From CAVWTN01 sp963757945 (GTDB lineage Bacteria > Vulcanimicrobiota > Vulcanimicrobiia > Vulcanimicrobiales > Vulcanimicrobiaceae), in assembly GCA_963757945.1 (NCBI GenBank), contig CAVWTN010000002.1:186001-250000 (forward strand): DNA of 64,000 bases. The letters run 5' to 3'. Positions 7,658 to 15,797 of this stretch are shown here, piece by piece. Position 1 is the stretch's first letter, and every line of letters begins with the position of its first letter. The notes under the pieces were generated by a model that was given only the letters and a program-made list of their open reading frames with translations, was not told the DNA's origin and made no database searches. The translations under genes were made by a program, and so were the position numbers.

Positions 7658-8749
7658 CTACGTCCGCTCGGCCGCGATCTCGACGCCCCAGCCGCGCACG
7701 AACTCGAGGCCGTCGTCCGCGGCGGCCCGCGCAGCGACCGGGGTTCGGTCAAAGCGCGGCGCGGCTGCCGGCTGGAGTTGCCCGTCGAGCGACACGAACG
7801 TGTTGCGCGCGACGTTCTGCGGATGATGCGGGGTCTCCGCAAGGCTCAGCACGGGCGCGAAGCACGCGTCGCTCCCTTCGAGGATCGCGCACCACTCGTC
7901 GCGCGTCTTGGACGCGAACGCGCGCTCGAGCGCCGCACGCAGCGCCGGATACTGCTCCTGCGGCACGGGCTGGCGGAACGGCTCCTCGATGCCGCATCGC
8001 TCGAGCAGCACGCGGAAGAACTGCGGCTCGATCGGGCCGATCGAGACCCATTTACCATCGCTGCAGCGGTACACGTTGTAGTACGGATGTCCGCCGTCCG
8101 TCAGGTTGACGCCGCGCCGGTCCTGCCATTGGCCGCTGTTGAAAAACGAATACGTCATCGCCATCAGGAGCGCCGCGCCGTCGACCATCGCCGCGTCGAT
8201 CGTTTGGCCCTTGCCCGAACGGCGCGCCTCCAGCAGCCCGCAGACGATGCCGAAGGCAAGCAACATCCCCCCTCCCCCGAGATCGGCGACGAGATTGAGC
8301 GGGATCACGGGCCGTTCTTCCGTCCCGATCGCATGCAGTGCCCCGGAGAGCGCCGTGAAGTTGATGTCATGGCCCGGGGCGCGTGCGAGCGGACCTTCGC
8401 GGCCCCAGCCCGTCATGCGCCCGTACACGAGCCGCGGGTTGCGTTCCAGGCAAACCTCGGGGCCAAGGCCCAGCCGCTCCATCACGCCCGGCCGAAAGCC
8501 TTCGACGACGGCGTCCGCGCGATCGAGGATCGCGAGCGCGGCGTTGCGGCCCGCTTCGCTCTTGAGATCGAGGATCAGGTTGTGGCGTCCGCGCAAGAAA
8601 ATGTCATGCTCGATGCCGAGCACGTCGGGGCCGGCGTCGCGCCGGATGCGCACGACCTCGGCGCCCATGTCCGCCAGCATCATGCCGCAAAACGGCGCGG
8701 GCCCGAGCCCGGCAAACTCGACGACGCGCACGCCTTCCAATGGTCCCAA
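7658..8749 (-). CDS. Alpha-methylacyl-CoA racemase, CaiB/BaiF family
   Basis: 363 residues. I place the start at TTG 8749, 8 bases after GAGGAG, giving a protein that begins at the family's GVRVVEFAGLGPAPFCGMML motif; the frame continues much further upstream but only as antisense of the C11 gene. GHDINFTALSGALHAIG and NLVADLGGGGMLLAFGIV carry the His and Asp of the racemase pair, and the short length fits AMACR rather than CoA-transferases such as formyl-CoA transferase. It would interconvert (R)- and (S)-2-methylacyl-CoA in branched lipid breakdown. It follows the C11 gene by about 50 bases on the same strand, without obvious functional link. Confidence 0.85.
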   Translation of the reverse strand: MGPLEGVRVVEFAGLGPAPFCGMMLADMGAEVVRIRRDAGPDVLGIEHDIFLRGRHNLILDLKSEAGRNAALAILDRADAVVEGFRPGVMERLGLGPEVCLERNPRLVYGRMTGWGREGPLARAPGHDINFTALSGALHAIGTEERPVIPLNLVADLGGGGMLLAFGIVCGLLEARRSGKGQTIDAAMVDGAALLMAMTYSFFNSGQWQDRRGVNLTDGGHPYYNVYRCSDGKWVSIGPIEPQFFRVLLERCGIEEPFRQPVPQEQYPALRAALERAFASKTRDEWCAILEGSDACFAPVLSLAETPHHPQNVARNTFVSLDGQLQPAAAPRFDRTPVAARAAADDGLEFVRGWGVEIAAERT

Positions 8750-8799
8750 CGTTCGATCTCCTCGCTGCTTGCCGGCGAGGCACGCTGGGCACCGCCGGT

Positions 8800-10149
8800 C
8801 TACGGCTTGTAGATACCGCGCTCGATCATGTCCTGCATCGTCGCCCGGATGGCGCGCAGCAACGGGTGATTCGGGCCTTCCGCCCCGAGCAGCCGCTGGT
8901 AGTAGCTCGCCAGGAACCACAGCCAAATCCCCAGATCGAAATGGAAATGATTGCTCAGTTCGATGTAGGCGACATCGAAACGCTTCGCGGGCGGCGCATA
9001 GATCGTCAGTCCGTTCGTCGTATCCTCCGTCCCGCCGACCGATGACGCGACGACGAGCCGATCCCAACGTTCCAGGGCCGTCGCGACGGCGCCGCGCACC
9101 TCGCCCCGCGGATGCGCTGCAAGCTTCTGCAGAAAGCCCTTCAGATCGATGCTGCCCGTTGCGGGAAACGCCCAAGAGTGCTCGACCGCCAATTTCACGA
9201 CGGCGAACTCGGCGGGGTCCTCCATCTCGCCGATCGCCCGGACCACGTCCCCGAGCGCGGCAATGAACGCGGGGAGCCGGTCCGTCGCGATCGCGACTTG
9301 CGCGATCCGGCGACCCGGCGCCCGCTCGTCGTAGAATCGCTTCGTTTCGGTCACCAGGTACGCTGCGAGCTCGAGCGCGGACTGTTCGGGATGCTCGCGC
9401 AGCCGCGCGAGCACGCGGTCGTAGGGATAGCCCTCCGCGGGCATCTGCTCCTCGGAGGCGACGATCACGTGCGCCTCGTTCGCGAGAAACGTGACCGCTT
9501 CCAAGCTGCCCATGTAACAGGCGTCGAGCGCGATGACGTCGATGAGCCCGCCCGGCTTCGGAGCGTCGCGCCGCTGCGCGTTCATGCGATCTTGGACCGC
9601 GGCCTGGCACTCGCGAAGGTGCGCTTGCACGCGCTCGTACGGGGCCGGAAAGCGCAAGCGCCCCGTCTGCACGTAGTTCTGCATGCCCAGATTCTCATCC
9701 AGAAAGCCGCCCTTCCAGCCGCGGCCGTGCCCGCTCATGAACACGACCCGGCGTTCGGCCGGGAACGCGGCGGCGAGTTGGATCGCAAGCGTAAGCGTCT
9801 CGGCCGCGTTCGTGCGCACCTTGTTGAAGCGCACGACGATGTCGTCGGCGAAGCTCGACGCCGCGTTCAACCGGGCGAAGAGCGTATCCGTGAGCAGCGG
9901 ACCATCGAAGAACGCGCACACGTGAACGCCGTCGCTCGACCCGATCGATTTCATCTGGAGCAGATCGTCGAACATGAAGGCGGCTAAATCCCTCACGTCC
10001 GCCGCGAGATAGGCCAGCACTCCCCATTGGGCGCGCGCGCCCAGAGCCGCGTCGTTGACCGGGGAGAGGCGGCATTCGAAATCTTCCCAGCTCAGCTCCA
10101 GGACGTCGGGAGGCGTCCTCGCGTACGGGTTGCCCGCGTCAAACAGCAT
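8800..10149 (-). CDS. Clostripain-like cysteine protease (peptidase family C11, caspase fold)
   Basis: 449 residues. QWGVLAYLAADVRDL near residue 41, then KSIGSSDGVHVCAFFDGP near 67, are the first strands of the C11 caspase-like fold. Catalytic His is H141 in VVFMSGHGRGW and catalytic Cys is C211 in DVIALDACYMGSLEA, both with family context. C11 enzymes usually cut after Arg or Lys. No signal peptide is seen, so it should act in the cytoplasm. The ATG at 10149 has GAAGG 8 bases before it and lies 13 bases after the stop of the gasdermin-like gene, so the two are almost surely cotranscribed. In known bacterial gasdermin systems the neighbouring protease removes the inhibitory C-terminal peptide; that role is inferred here. 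Confidence 0.85.
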   Translation of the reverse strand: MLFDAGNPYARTPPDVLELSWEDFECRLSPVNDAALGARAQWGVLAYLAADVRDLAAFMFDDLLQMKSIGSSDGVHVCAFFDGPLLTDTLFARLNAASSFADDIVVRFNKVRTNAAETLTLAIQLAAAFPAERRVVFMSGHGRGWKGGFLDENLGMQNYVQTGRLRFPAPYERVQAHLRECQAAVQDRMNAQRRDAPKPGGLIDVIALDACYMGSLEAVTFLANEAHVIVASEEQMPAEGYPYDRVLARLREHPEQSALELAAYLVTETKRFYDERAPGRRIAQVAIATDRLPAFIAALGDVVRAIGEMEDPAEFAVVKLAVEHSWAFPATGSIDLKGFLQKLAAHPRGEVRGAVATALERWDRLVVASSVGGTEDTTNGLTIYAPPAKRFDVAYIELSNHFHFDLGIWLWFLASYYQRLLGAEGPNHPLLRAIRATMQDMIERGIYKP

Positions 10150-10162
10150 CGAGCGCGCCTTC

Positions 10163-10966
10163 TCAGGCGCCTACGATCGTGACGTCCTCGCCCGCAGGGA
10201 ACTCCGCATAGGCCCCGTCCGGTAAGAGCTCTTCACCGGGAATCTCGGCGACGGCTCGCGCGATGAGAAAGGAGTGCTCGATGACCAGCGTGAGCAGGTC
10301 CTTTTCGCGCAGCGTGAGTTGCAGCGCGCGGAAACCGAAGCGCAGAGGCGTCCCGCCGCTGTAGCTGAGCGCACTGTCGGCGCCGCTCGCGGCGGAGATC
10401 GAAACGTTGGCGCCGACAACGCCCCGAATCGCGTCGGCATTGAGATCGAATTTCGCGCTCCGCTCATCGTAGGCGACGACGGCGAAGGTATTCGACTTCA
10501 GCGTGTCCGTGACGATGTAGAGGTAGGGATAGCCGGACTTCAGATCCGCCACGGCCCCGGGCTTGACCGTCTCTTCGGTGATCGCGTTCTTCAGCGTGAA
10601 CGGTAAGACGAAATCGTGCCGAACGTTCGCGTAATAATACGCCAGCGTGTCGGCGCGCTCGTAAGCGCCCTTGATCCCGGCAGCGCTGCCGCCGAAGGCC
10701 TTCAGGATGCTGCCGAGCAGATTGAGGCCGAAATCCCGATTGACTTTCTGTGAGAGCCGGTCGCCGAAATCCGGCGCCTCGTCATCGCGCCGAATCTCGG
10801 GCAGCGGCGCGCCCGGCACCAACAGATCCTTCAGATCGGCGACGTACGTCAGCTCCGTCTTCGAGCTTCCGCCCAGGACGATCAGCGGATCGAACGAGGC
10901 TTGGGGGAGCGCAAATTGACTGTAGCGCTTCTCGTTGAGAGCTTGGGCCAGCGTCGCCTCCGCCAT
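10163..10966 (-). CDS. Predicted bacterial gasdermin (pore-forming cell-death effector)
   Basis: 267 residues from the ATG at 10966, which follows GAGGAGG at 6 bases and is preferred over the longer frame. Features I associate with bacterial gasdermins, in order: a Tyr/hydrophobic opening then DPLIVLG (residues 26-32), ADLKDLL and APLPEI (43-58), the amphipathic GLNLLGSILKAFGG (80-93), AYERADTLAYYYANV (101-115), YLYIVTDTLKSNTFAVVA (148-165), then GVVGANVSISA and GGTPLRFGFRALQL (182-217). Size fits the family (about 240-270). The last 30 residues, after R237 in FLIARAVAEIPGE, could be the inhibitory peptide, with R237 a possible cut site for the next-door C11 protease. There is no N-terminal Cys for palmitoylation, unlike described members. 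The call rests on remembered family patterns, not on a search. Confidence 0.6.
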   Translation of the reverse strand: MAEATLAQALNEKRYSQFALPQASFDPLIVLGGSSKTELTYVADLKDLLVPGAPLPEIRRDDEAPDFGDRLSQKVNRDFGLNLLGSILKAFGGSAAGIKGAYERADTLAYYYANVRHDFVLPFTLKNAITEETVKPGAVADLKSGYPYLYIVTDTLKSNTFAVVAYDERSAKFDLNADAIRGVVGANVSISAASGADSALSYSGGTPLRFGFRALQLTLREKDLLTLVIEHSFLIARAVAEIPGEELLPDGAYAEFPAGEDVTIVGA

Positions 10967-11110
10967 GTACCGCCTCCTCGAAAAAATGCTCGAGTGCACG
11001 TTGCCCGAGGCGCGGCCCGAACCCCTGCCGCGAGCGGGCGGTCGCGCCAGTTTCCCCTGCGTTCACAGCGGGGACAAGTCGACGTCACGCGTGCCTGGCA
11101 CGATTCACGA

Positions 11111-11713
11111 ATGTGCACGCTCATCGAATCCACCGCGGCGCTCGTCGGCGAATGCGCCTCGCTCGGCGCGGCAGCGACGATTTCGGATGTGCTGGCGCGC
11201 TTCGGCGTGCCCGCGGTCCGTTTCGCGATCGAGGCCGACATCCGCATCGTCCCGCTCTCGCCGCTGCAACGCTATCGCGACGCCTCAGCCTCGCTGCGCC
11301 GCCTCGGCGTCGACGTCGACGCGTGGCCGGTCCCGCCCGCCGGCCTGTTCGTCGTCGAGGAGCGCGCGATCTATCTGCGCAGCGCGAGCCCGATGACGGT
11401 CGCGCACGAGTTCGGACACGCCCTCGATTGCGCGCTCGGCGGCGGCATCTACCGCTCGAGTTACGACCCCGAGATTCGCCGCGCGTTTCACGTCGCGAGC
11501 GAATACGTCACGCCGTACGCCGCGAGCGGCCTGGACGAGTACTTCGCCGAATCGCTGCGCGCGTACGTCGAGGTCAACGATGCGCACTCGCCTTGGCCCA
11601 AGGCGACGCGAGAACGCCTCGCCGGAATCGACCCGGCGATGTCGGCATTCATCGCGCGCCTCTTCGCCAACGAATTCTCCGCAGAGCCGCCGGCGGCGCA
11701 GGTCCGATCCTAA
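11111..11713 (+). CDS. Zinc metallopeptidase with HEFGH motif (lethal-factor-like zincin)
   Basis: 200 residues from the ATG at 11111; the frame is open upstream but that part overlaps the gasdermin promoter region. SPMTVAHEFGHALDCALGG near residue 100 gives the HExxH zinc site, and GLDEYFAESLRAYVEVND near 140 gives the downstream Glu of a gluzincin; YVTPYAASG between them is a typical substrate-side Tyr segment of anthrax-lethal-factor-like peptidases. No signal peptide is visible, so it may be cytoplasmic. It is divergent from the gasdermin gene with 144 bases between start codons, so shared control is possible but unproven. Confidence 0.65.
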   Translation: MCTLIESTAALVGECASLGAAATISDVLARFGVPAVRFAIEADIRIVPLSPLQRYRDASASLRRLGVDVDAWPVPPAGLFVVEERAIYLRSASPMTVAHEFGHALDCALGGGIYRSSYDPEIRRAFHVASEYVTPYAASGLDEYFAESLRAYVEVNDAHSPWPKATRERLAGIDPAMSAFIARLFANEFSAEPPAAQVRS

Positions 11714-11768
11714 CAGTTGGACCCGGCGATCTGCCGGCGGAGCCCGGCGTTGACGCCGGGCATCCGGC

Positions 11769-11788
11769 GTGTATACTTACGTATACAC
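11769..11788. promoter_or_regulatory. Palindromic operator/promoter of mazEF
   Basis: GTGTATAC (11769-11776), TTAC, GTATACAC (11781-11788) is a perfect 8+8 palindrome ending directly at the mazE ATG (11789). It contains a TATACT -10 box at 11772-11777. Autoregulating MazE-type antitoxins bind such GTATAC-rich palindromes. With the -10 box only 11 bases from the ATG and no SD sequence, the mazE message would have an almost absent leader. Confidence 0.65.
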
Positions 11789-12028
11789 ATGGACGCCGAA
11801 ACCAAGATAGCCCGGTACGGAAACAGCCTGACCGTGCGCCTTCCGGTGGCGATCGCTCGCGAATTGGGCCTGCGTGACGGCGATCGCGTCATGCTTCGCA
11901 CGGTCGATGCGGGCGTGCTCATCGAGCGTCCGAGGCGAACGCGCCTCGAGGCTCGCTTGGCGACCGTTCACGGACGCGAAGCGGAAGCGGGCGCGGGCCG
12001 AGCCGCCGGCGCGGAGCTCGAAGAGTGA
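11789..12028 (+). CDS. mazE: Antitoxin MazE, AbrB/SpoVT fold
   Basis: 79 residues from the ATG at 11789. The swapped-hairpin motif is intact: KIARYGNSLTVRLPVAIARE, then LGLRDGDRVMLR. The C-terminal part (LEARLATVHGREAEAG) is the flexible toxin-wrapping tail. It neutralises MazF and, with it, represses the operon through the palindrome that abuts its start. Its stop overlaps the GTG start of mazF by 4 bases (GTGA), the usual arrangement for coupled translation. Confidence 0.85.
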   Translation: MDAETKIARYGNSLTVRLPVAIARELGLRDGDRVMLRTVDAGVLIERPRRTRLEARLATVHGREAEAGAGRAAGAELEE

Positions 12029-12360
12029 AGGTCCCGGATCGCGGCGATCTGATCGTCATCGATTTCGACCCGCAATCCGGGCACGAGCAGATGAAACGCC
12101 GTCCTGCGCTCGTCCTCTCGCCCGCGGCATTCAACGATGCGTTTGGCCTGGCGTACGTCGCGCCGGTCACGTCCAAACCAAAGGGACACGCGTTCGAAGT
12201 TCCACTCCCGCCCGAGTCGGGCGTCAAGGGCGCCGTCATGGTGCATCAGCTGAAATCGCTGGATTGGCGCGCTCGGCACGCGCGGCACGCAGGGACCGTC
12301 GCGGATGCAACGTTGGCCGCAGCCGCGGAGATCGTCAGAGACATCATCGACGCGGTGTGA
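12025..12360 (+). CDS. mazF: mRNA interferase toxin, MazF/PemK family
   Basis: 111 residues from the GTG at 12025. PDRGDLIVIDFDPQSGHEQM then KRRPALVLSPAAFN carries the conserved GDL, the G-x-E/Q-x-x-K-R-RP signature with the catalytic Arg, and FGLAYVAPVTSKPKGHAFEV completes the SH3-like barrel. It cuts mRNA at short specific sites in the cytoplasm; the site cannot be predicted. The protein looks intact, with antitoxin upstream, so the module is probably functional. Confidence 0.88.
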   Translation: MKVPDRGDLIVIDFDPQSGHEQMKRRPALVLSPAAFNDAFGLAYVAPVTSKPKGHAFEVPLPPESGVKGAVMVHQLKSLDWRARHARHAGTVADATLAAAAEIVRDIIDAV

Positions 12361-12372
12361 CGCGTCGCGCGC

Positions 12373-12801
12373 TCAGCGTGGCGATGGTGAAGCGGATGGG
12401 CCCGGCGGCGCTTGCACCTCGACGGTCGCCGCTTCGTGGACCGAACCCTTCGTGTAGTACACGTCGTAGTCGAATCGATCGGTGCCTTGGAAGCCGGCCT
12501 CCGGCGCATACTAGACCGCAACCCCCGGCAACGTATAGCCGATGCAATTCCCGGAGCGCGACCGCGCGACGACGATCGAAGCGCTTCGGAACGTCACGGT
12601 GCCGTGCGCGGGCTTCCCCTTCACCTCGATGTGAGGGTCCCCGGTCGAGGTGCAATTCGTCGAGAATTGCACGTACGAGCTGATGCGAACCTCGCTCCCG
12701 GCAGCCGTCGTGCGATTGAACGTGTCATCCGGTGCGTTCGCCGCCCGCACTGGGGCGACGAGCAACGTGAAAGCAATCAAGAGAGTGGCGGGCGACTTCA
12801 T
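12373..12801 (-). pseudogene. Secreted Ig-like/cadherin-like protein interrupted by an amber codon
   Basis: A signal peptide (MKSPATLLIAFTLLVAPVRA) opens the protein, followed by SEVRISSYVQF and KPAHGTVTFRSASIVV. After GYTLPGVAV (residue 96) the frame meets TAG at 12511-12513, yet the same frame continues for 45 codons with clearly matching protein (YAPEAGFQGTDRFDYDVYYT) before TGA at 12373. P-HG-V...YTP-GF-GTD-F-Y is the usual Big_9/cadherin-like repeat pattern, so the stop splits a real domain. A GAG-to-TAG change would explain it. Recent decay, a sequencing error or readthrough are all possible. Confidence 0.7.
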
Positions 12802-12914
12802 CGTACCCTCCGGTGCATCGAAAAAAGGCTCTGTCGATCTTCCGGCGCGCTAACGCGCATTCCCATTCGAAAAGCGCGAGCGCACCTGGTCCAAACGGCC
12901 CGCTCCGGCAGGCG

Positions 12915-13826
12915 CTAATCGATCTCACCCGTCAGCGGCCACAACCACGCTGCCCCGCGCACGCCGCTCGAATCGGAATGCAGCGCCGCGCGCAACGGCG
13001 TGTCAAACGCATCGCTGAACACGTAGCTTTGCATCAGACGCGGCACGGCGGTGTACAGCCCCGCGAGATTCGAGAGGCCGCCGCCCAAGACGATCGCATC
13101 GGGATCGAGGATGTTCACGACGTGCGCGAGCCCGCGCGCGAGCCGATCCGCGTAGCGCGCGAGCTCTGCTTGCGCAGCCTCGTCGGCGGCCGCCGCCGCA
13201 GCAGCGATCTCGGGCGCGCTCGCGGTTCGACCGGTGCGCGCGGCGAAGTGCTTCGCGAGGCCCGGGCCCGAGAGAAACGTCTCGAGGCATCCGAGCTTTC
13301 CGCAATAGCACGGCAACCCCGGACGTTCGTCCTCGCGCGCCCACGGCAGGGGATTGTGACCCCACTCCCCCGCGATCGCATCGCGACCGGCGATGACGCC
13401 GCCGTCGACGACGATGCCGCCGCCGGTCCCCGTTCCGAGGATCACGCCGAAGACGACGCGCGCACCCGCGCCGGCGCCGTCGCTCGCCTCCGAGAGCGCG
13501 AAGCAGTTCGCATCGTTCGCAAGCCGGATCGGGCGCCCCAGGCGCGCGCGCAGATCGCGCTCGAGCGGCTTGCCGTTGAGCACCGTGCTGTTCGCGTTCT
13601 TGATCGTTCCGCTCGCGCGCGAGATCGCGCCGGGCGTTCCGATCCCGATCGTCCCGCGCCGCCCGAGTTCCGCTTCCGCCGAAGCGACGAGCCCCGCGAC
13701 GGCGTCGAGCGTCGCCTCGTAATCGCCGGCGGGCGTCGCGACGCGGCGGCGCAGCAAGACCGCACCGTCATCGGCGAGCGCGATGATCTCGATCTTCGTT
13801 CCGCCCAGGTCGACGCCGATTCGCAT
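12915..13826 (-). CDS. ROK-family sugar kinase
   Basis: 303 residues. MRIGVDLGGTKIEIIAL is the phosphate-1 motif; catalytic Asp is in LANDANCFALSEA; GTGTGGGIVVDG and GEWGHNPLPW follow; CYCGKLGCLETFLSGPGL gives the ROK Cys/His zinc site. ROK kinases phosphorylate glucose, fructose, mannose or N-acetyl-hexosamines; the sequence does not decide between them. It is followed by a GNAT gene 69 bases downstream on the same strand. Confidence 0.87.
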   Translation of the reverse strand: MRIGVDLGGTKIEIIALADDGAVLLRRRVATPAGDYEATLDAVAGLVASAEAELGRRGTIGIGTPGAISRASGTIKNANSTVLNGKPLERDLRARLGRPIRLANDANCFALSEASDGAGAGARVVFGVILGTGTGGGIVVDGGVIAGRDAIAGEWGHNPLPWAREDERPGLPCYCGKLGCLETFLSGPGLAKHFAARTGRTASAPEIAAAAAAADEAAQAELARYADRLARGLAHVVNILDPDAIVLGGGLSNLAGLYTAVPRLMQSYVFSDAFDTPLRAALHSDSSGVRGAAWLWPLTGEID

Positions 13827-13894
13827 GCCGCCGGAGCTACGTTCTCACCGGCGCGCCGGCGGAAACGGCGCGGCGGCCGGCATCCGCGCTCCCC

Positions 13895-14461
13895 TCAAGG
13901 AGCATCGGAGTTCACGAGCGACGTGAGGATGTGGTCCTTCCAGGCGCCGTCGAGAAAGAGATAGTCGCGGGCGTAGCCTTCCGGCACGAAACCGAGGCGG
14001 CGCAGGAGCGCGGCGCTGCGTTCGTTCGAGGGCTGATAGTTGGCCATGACGCGATGCAATCGCAACGTCCCGAACGCAAATTGCACGACGGCGCCCACCG
14101 CTTCGGAAGCGATGCCCCGGCCCTCGTAGGCGGCATCGACCGAGTACCCCAGATAGCAGCCTTGCAAGACGCCGCGGACGATTTCGCCGAGCCGGACGAC
14201 CGCGACGATGCCCGTCGCGGCGTCGCGCAACCGGGCGAAAAAAAGGTAGGCGCGACCGGCCTCCGCGGCCGCGGCCGAATTTGCGAGCGACCGTGCGCGT
14301 GCGCCGGCATCGAACAGGCTCGCGGGATCGCGCGCCGGTTCCCAGCGTCGCAGGTGATCGGCATTCCGCCGATCGTATTCGATGAGCTCGTACGCATCGT
14401 CGGCGTCGGCGAGACGAATGCGCAAGCGTTCGGTCTGGAGCGTGTGGCGCCGGACTGCCAT
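13895..14461 (-). CDS. GNAT acetyltransferase, RimJ/RimL type
   Basis: 188 residues from the ATG at 14461, which shares one base with the stop of the RodA/FtsW gene (TGATG), so it is translationally coupled. TLQTERLRIRLADADDAYEL at the N-terminus and GCYLGYSVDAAYEGRGIASEAVGAV (acetyl-CoA pyrophosphate loop, R/Q-G-x-G/A) then YQPSNERSAALLRRLGFVPEG are typical of RimJ/RimL proteins, which acetylate N-termini of ribosomal proteins or other amines. Its place at the end of a cell-wall operon is unexplained. Confidence 0.82.
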   Translation of the reverse strand: MAVRRHTLQTERLRIRLADADDAYELIEYDRRNADHLRRWEPARDPASLFDAGARARSLANSAAAAEAGRAYLFFARLRDAATGIVAVVRLGEIVRGVLQGCYLGYSVDAAYEGRGIASEAVGAVVQFAFGTLRLHRVMANYQPSNERSAALLRRLGFVPEGYARDYLFLDGAWKDHILTSLVNSDAP

Positions 14462-15780
14462 CACCGCCCGAGCAACGTCGTGCCGGACCCGGCGGCGTAT
14501 GCGCTCGCGCGTCGCTCGGCGCCGCTCGTTGCGGCCGCGCTGCGGACGTCGCTCGCTGCCGGGGCGGTGCGCCGATGCGAGGCGGCCCAGATCAGCGCGA
14601 TCAAAACGAAGTTCGTCACGAGCGAGCTGCCGCCGTACGAGATGAACGGCAACGTGATCCCCGTGAGCGGGAAGACCCCGAGCACGCCGCCGACGATGAT
14701 GAACACTTGAAAGCCGAACGTCGCGGCGAGACCCGTCGCGAGCAGCTTCGTGTAGAGATCCGGGCGCGACCACGCCACGCCGAGCATGCGGCGAACGATC
14801 AACGCGAAGGCGGCGATCAACGCGATCGCGCCGAGCGCGCCGAACTCCTCGCTCCAGGCCGCGTACGCGTAATCCGTGGCGACCTCCGGGATGAAGCCGG
14901 GATGGCCCAGGCCAAAGCCGGTGCCGAACACGCCGCCCGCCACGATCGAAAAGTACCCTTGAAGCGCTTGATAGCCGTGCCCGAACGGGTCGGCGAACGG
15001 ATTGCGCCACGCTTCGAAGCGCACGCCGACGTAACTATAGTGCTTCACGGCCCACGCGACCGCGAGCGCGAAGACGCCGGCCGCCCCGGCGACGAGATCG
15101 ATGCGGCGCGTCGCCACGTACAGCATCGCGAGGAACGTCGCGAGCAAGAGCGTCGCCATGCCGATGTCGCGCTCGAACACGAGGATCCCCATCGAGGTGC
15201 CCCAGCCCAGGAACAGCGGGCCCAGATATTTCGCGTTCGCGCGAATCGACCAGGGGCGCGCGGCGCCGATCACGTCGGCCGTCTCCGCAAGATAGCCCGC
15301 CATGAACAGGACGATGAACAACTTGATCAGCTCGACCGGTTCGTATTGCAGCGGCCCAAGGCGAATCCAGAGTTTCGCGCCGTTGACCTCCTGCCCGAAG
15401 AGCGCGAGCAGCGCGAACAGCACGATCGAGCCGAGCACCCACACGTACTTGAAAGCGGCGAGCCTGCGAAAGCGCTCGAAGCCCCACGAGAGGGCGATCG
15501 CGACGGCGAACGCGAGCGCGAGCCAGGCCTCTTGGCGACGCGCGAGCTCCGGCGAGAGCCGGGCGATCTGCGCCAAACCGAACGCCGAGAGCAGGATGGC
15601 GAGCGCGGGCAAGACGTCGTCGCGGCGCCCGTCCCACGGCCGGCGCAGGACCCATGCGAGCGAGAGCAGCGCGAGCGCGATGGGGATCGCGGGCGGGCCG
15701 AGCGCCCCCGCCGGAAGGGCGGCGAGCAAATACCCGCCGACGGCAAGCGCCGCCGCCGGCGGCACGAGCGCGCGCACCAT
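14461..15780 (-). CDS. Peptidoglycan glycosyltransferase, RodA/FtsW/SpoVE family
   Basis: 439 residues from the ATG at 15780 (MVRALVPPAA); the frame upstream is antisense to the phosphatase gene. About ten membrane helices. Conserved SEDS segments are present: QEVNGAKLWIRLGPLQYEPVE, KLFIVLFMAGYL, GHGYQALQGYFSIVAGGVFG, TDYAYAAWSEEFG and GITLPFISYGGSSLV. SEDS proteins polymerise lipid II into glycan strands with a partner class B PBP. In actinobacteria the equivalent rodA follows pstP, as here, and is followed by pbpA, pknA and pknB, which are missing. Confidence 0.88.
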   Translation of the reverse strand: MVRALVPPAAALAVGGYLLAALPAGALGPPAIPIALALLSLAWVLRRPWDGRRDDVLPALAILLSAFGLAQIARLSPELARRQEAWLALAFAVAIALSWGFERFRRLAAFKYVWVLGSIVLFALLALFGQEVNGAKLWIRLGPLQYEPVELIKLFIVLFMAGYLAETADVIGAARPWSIRANAKYLGPLFLGWGTSMGILVFERDIGMATLLLATFLAMLYVATRRIDLVAGAAGVFALAVAWAVKHYSYVGVRFEAWRNPFADPFGHGYQALQGYFSIVAGGVFGTGFGLGHPGFIPEVATDYAYAAWSEEFGALGAIALIAAFALIVRRMLGVAWSRPDLYTKLLATGLAATFGFQVFIIVGGVLGVFPLTGITLPFISYGGSSLVTNFVLIALIWAASHRRTAPAASDVRSAAATSGAERRASAYAAGSGTTLLGR

Positions 15781-15797
15781 CGATACGGCGAGCGAGT

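Noticed and set aside
8750..9610. Upstream extension of the CaiB-family frame
   Set aside because: Antisense-like composition, overlaps the C11 protease on the same strand in another frame; a TTG with a good SD sequence at 8749 starts the conserved domain.
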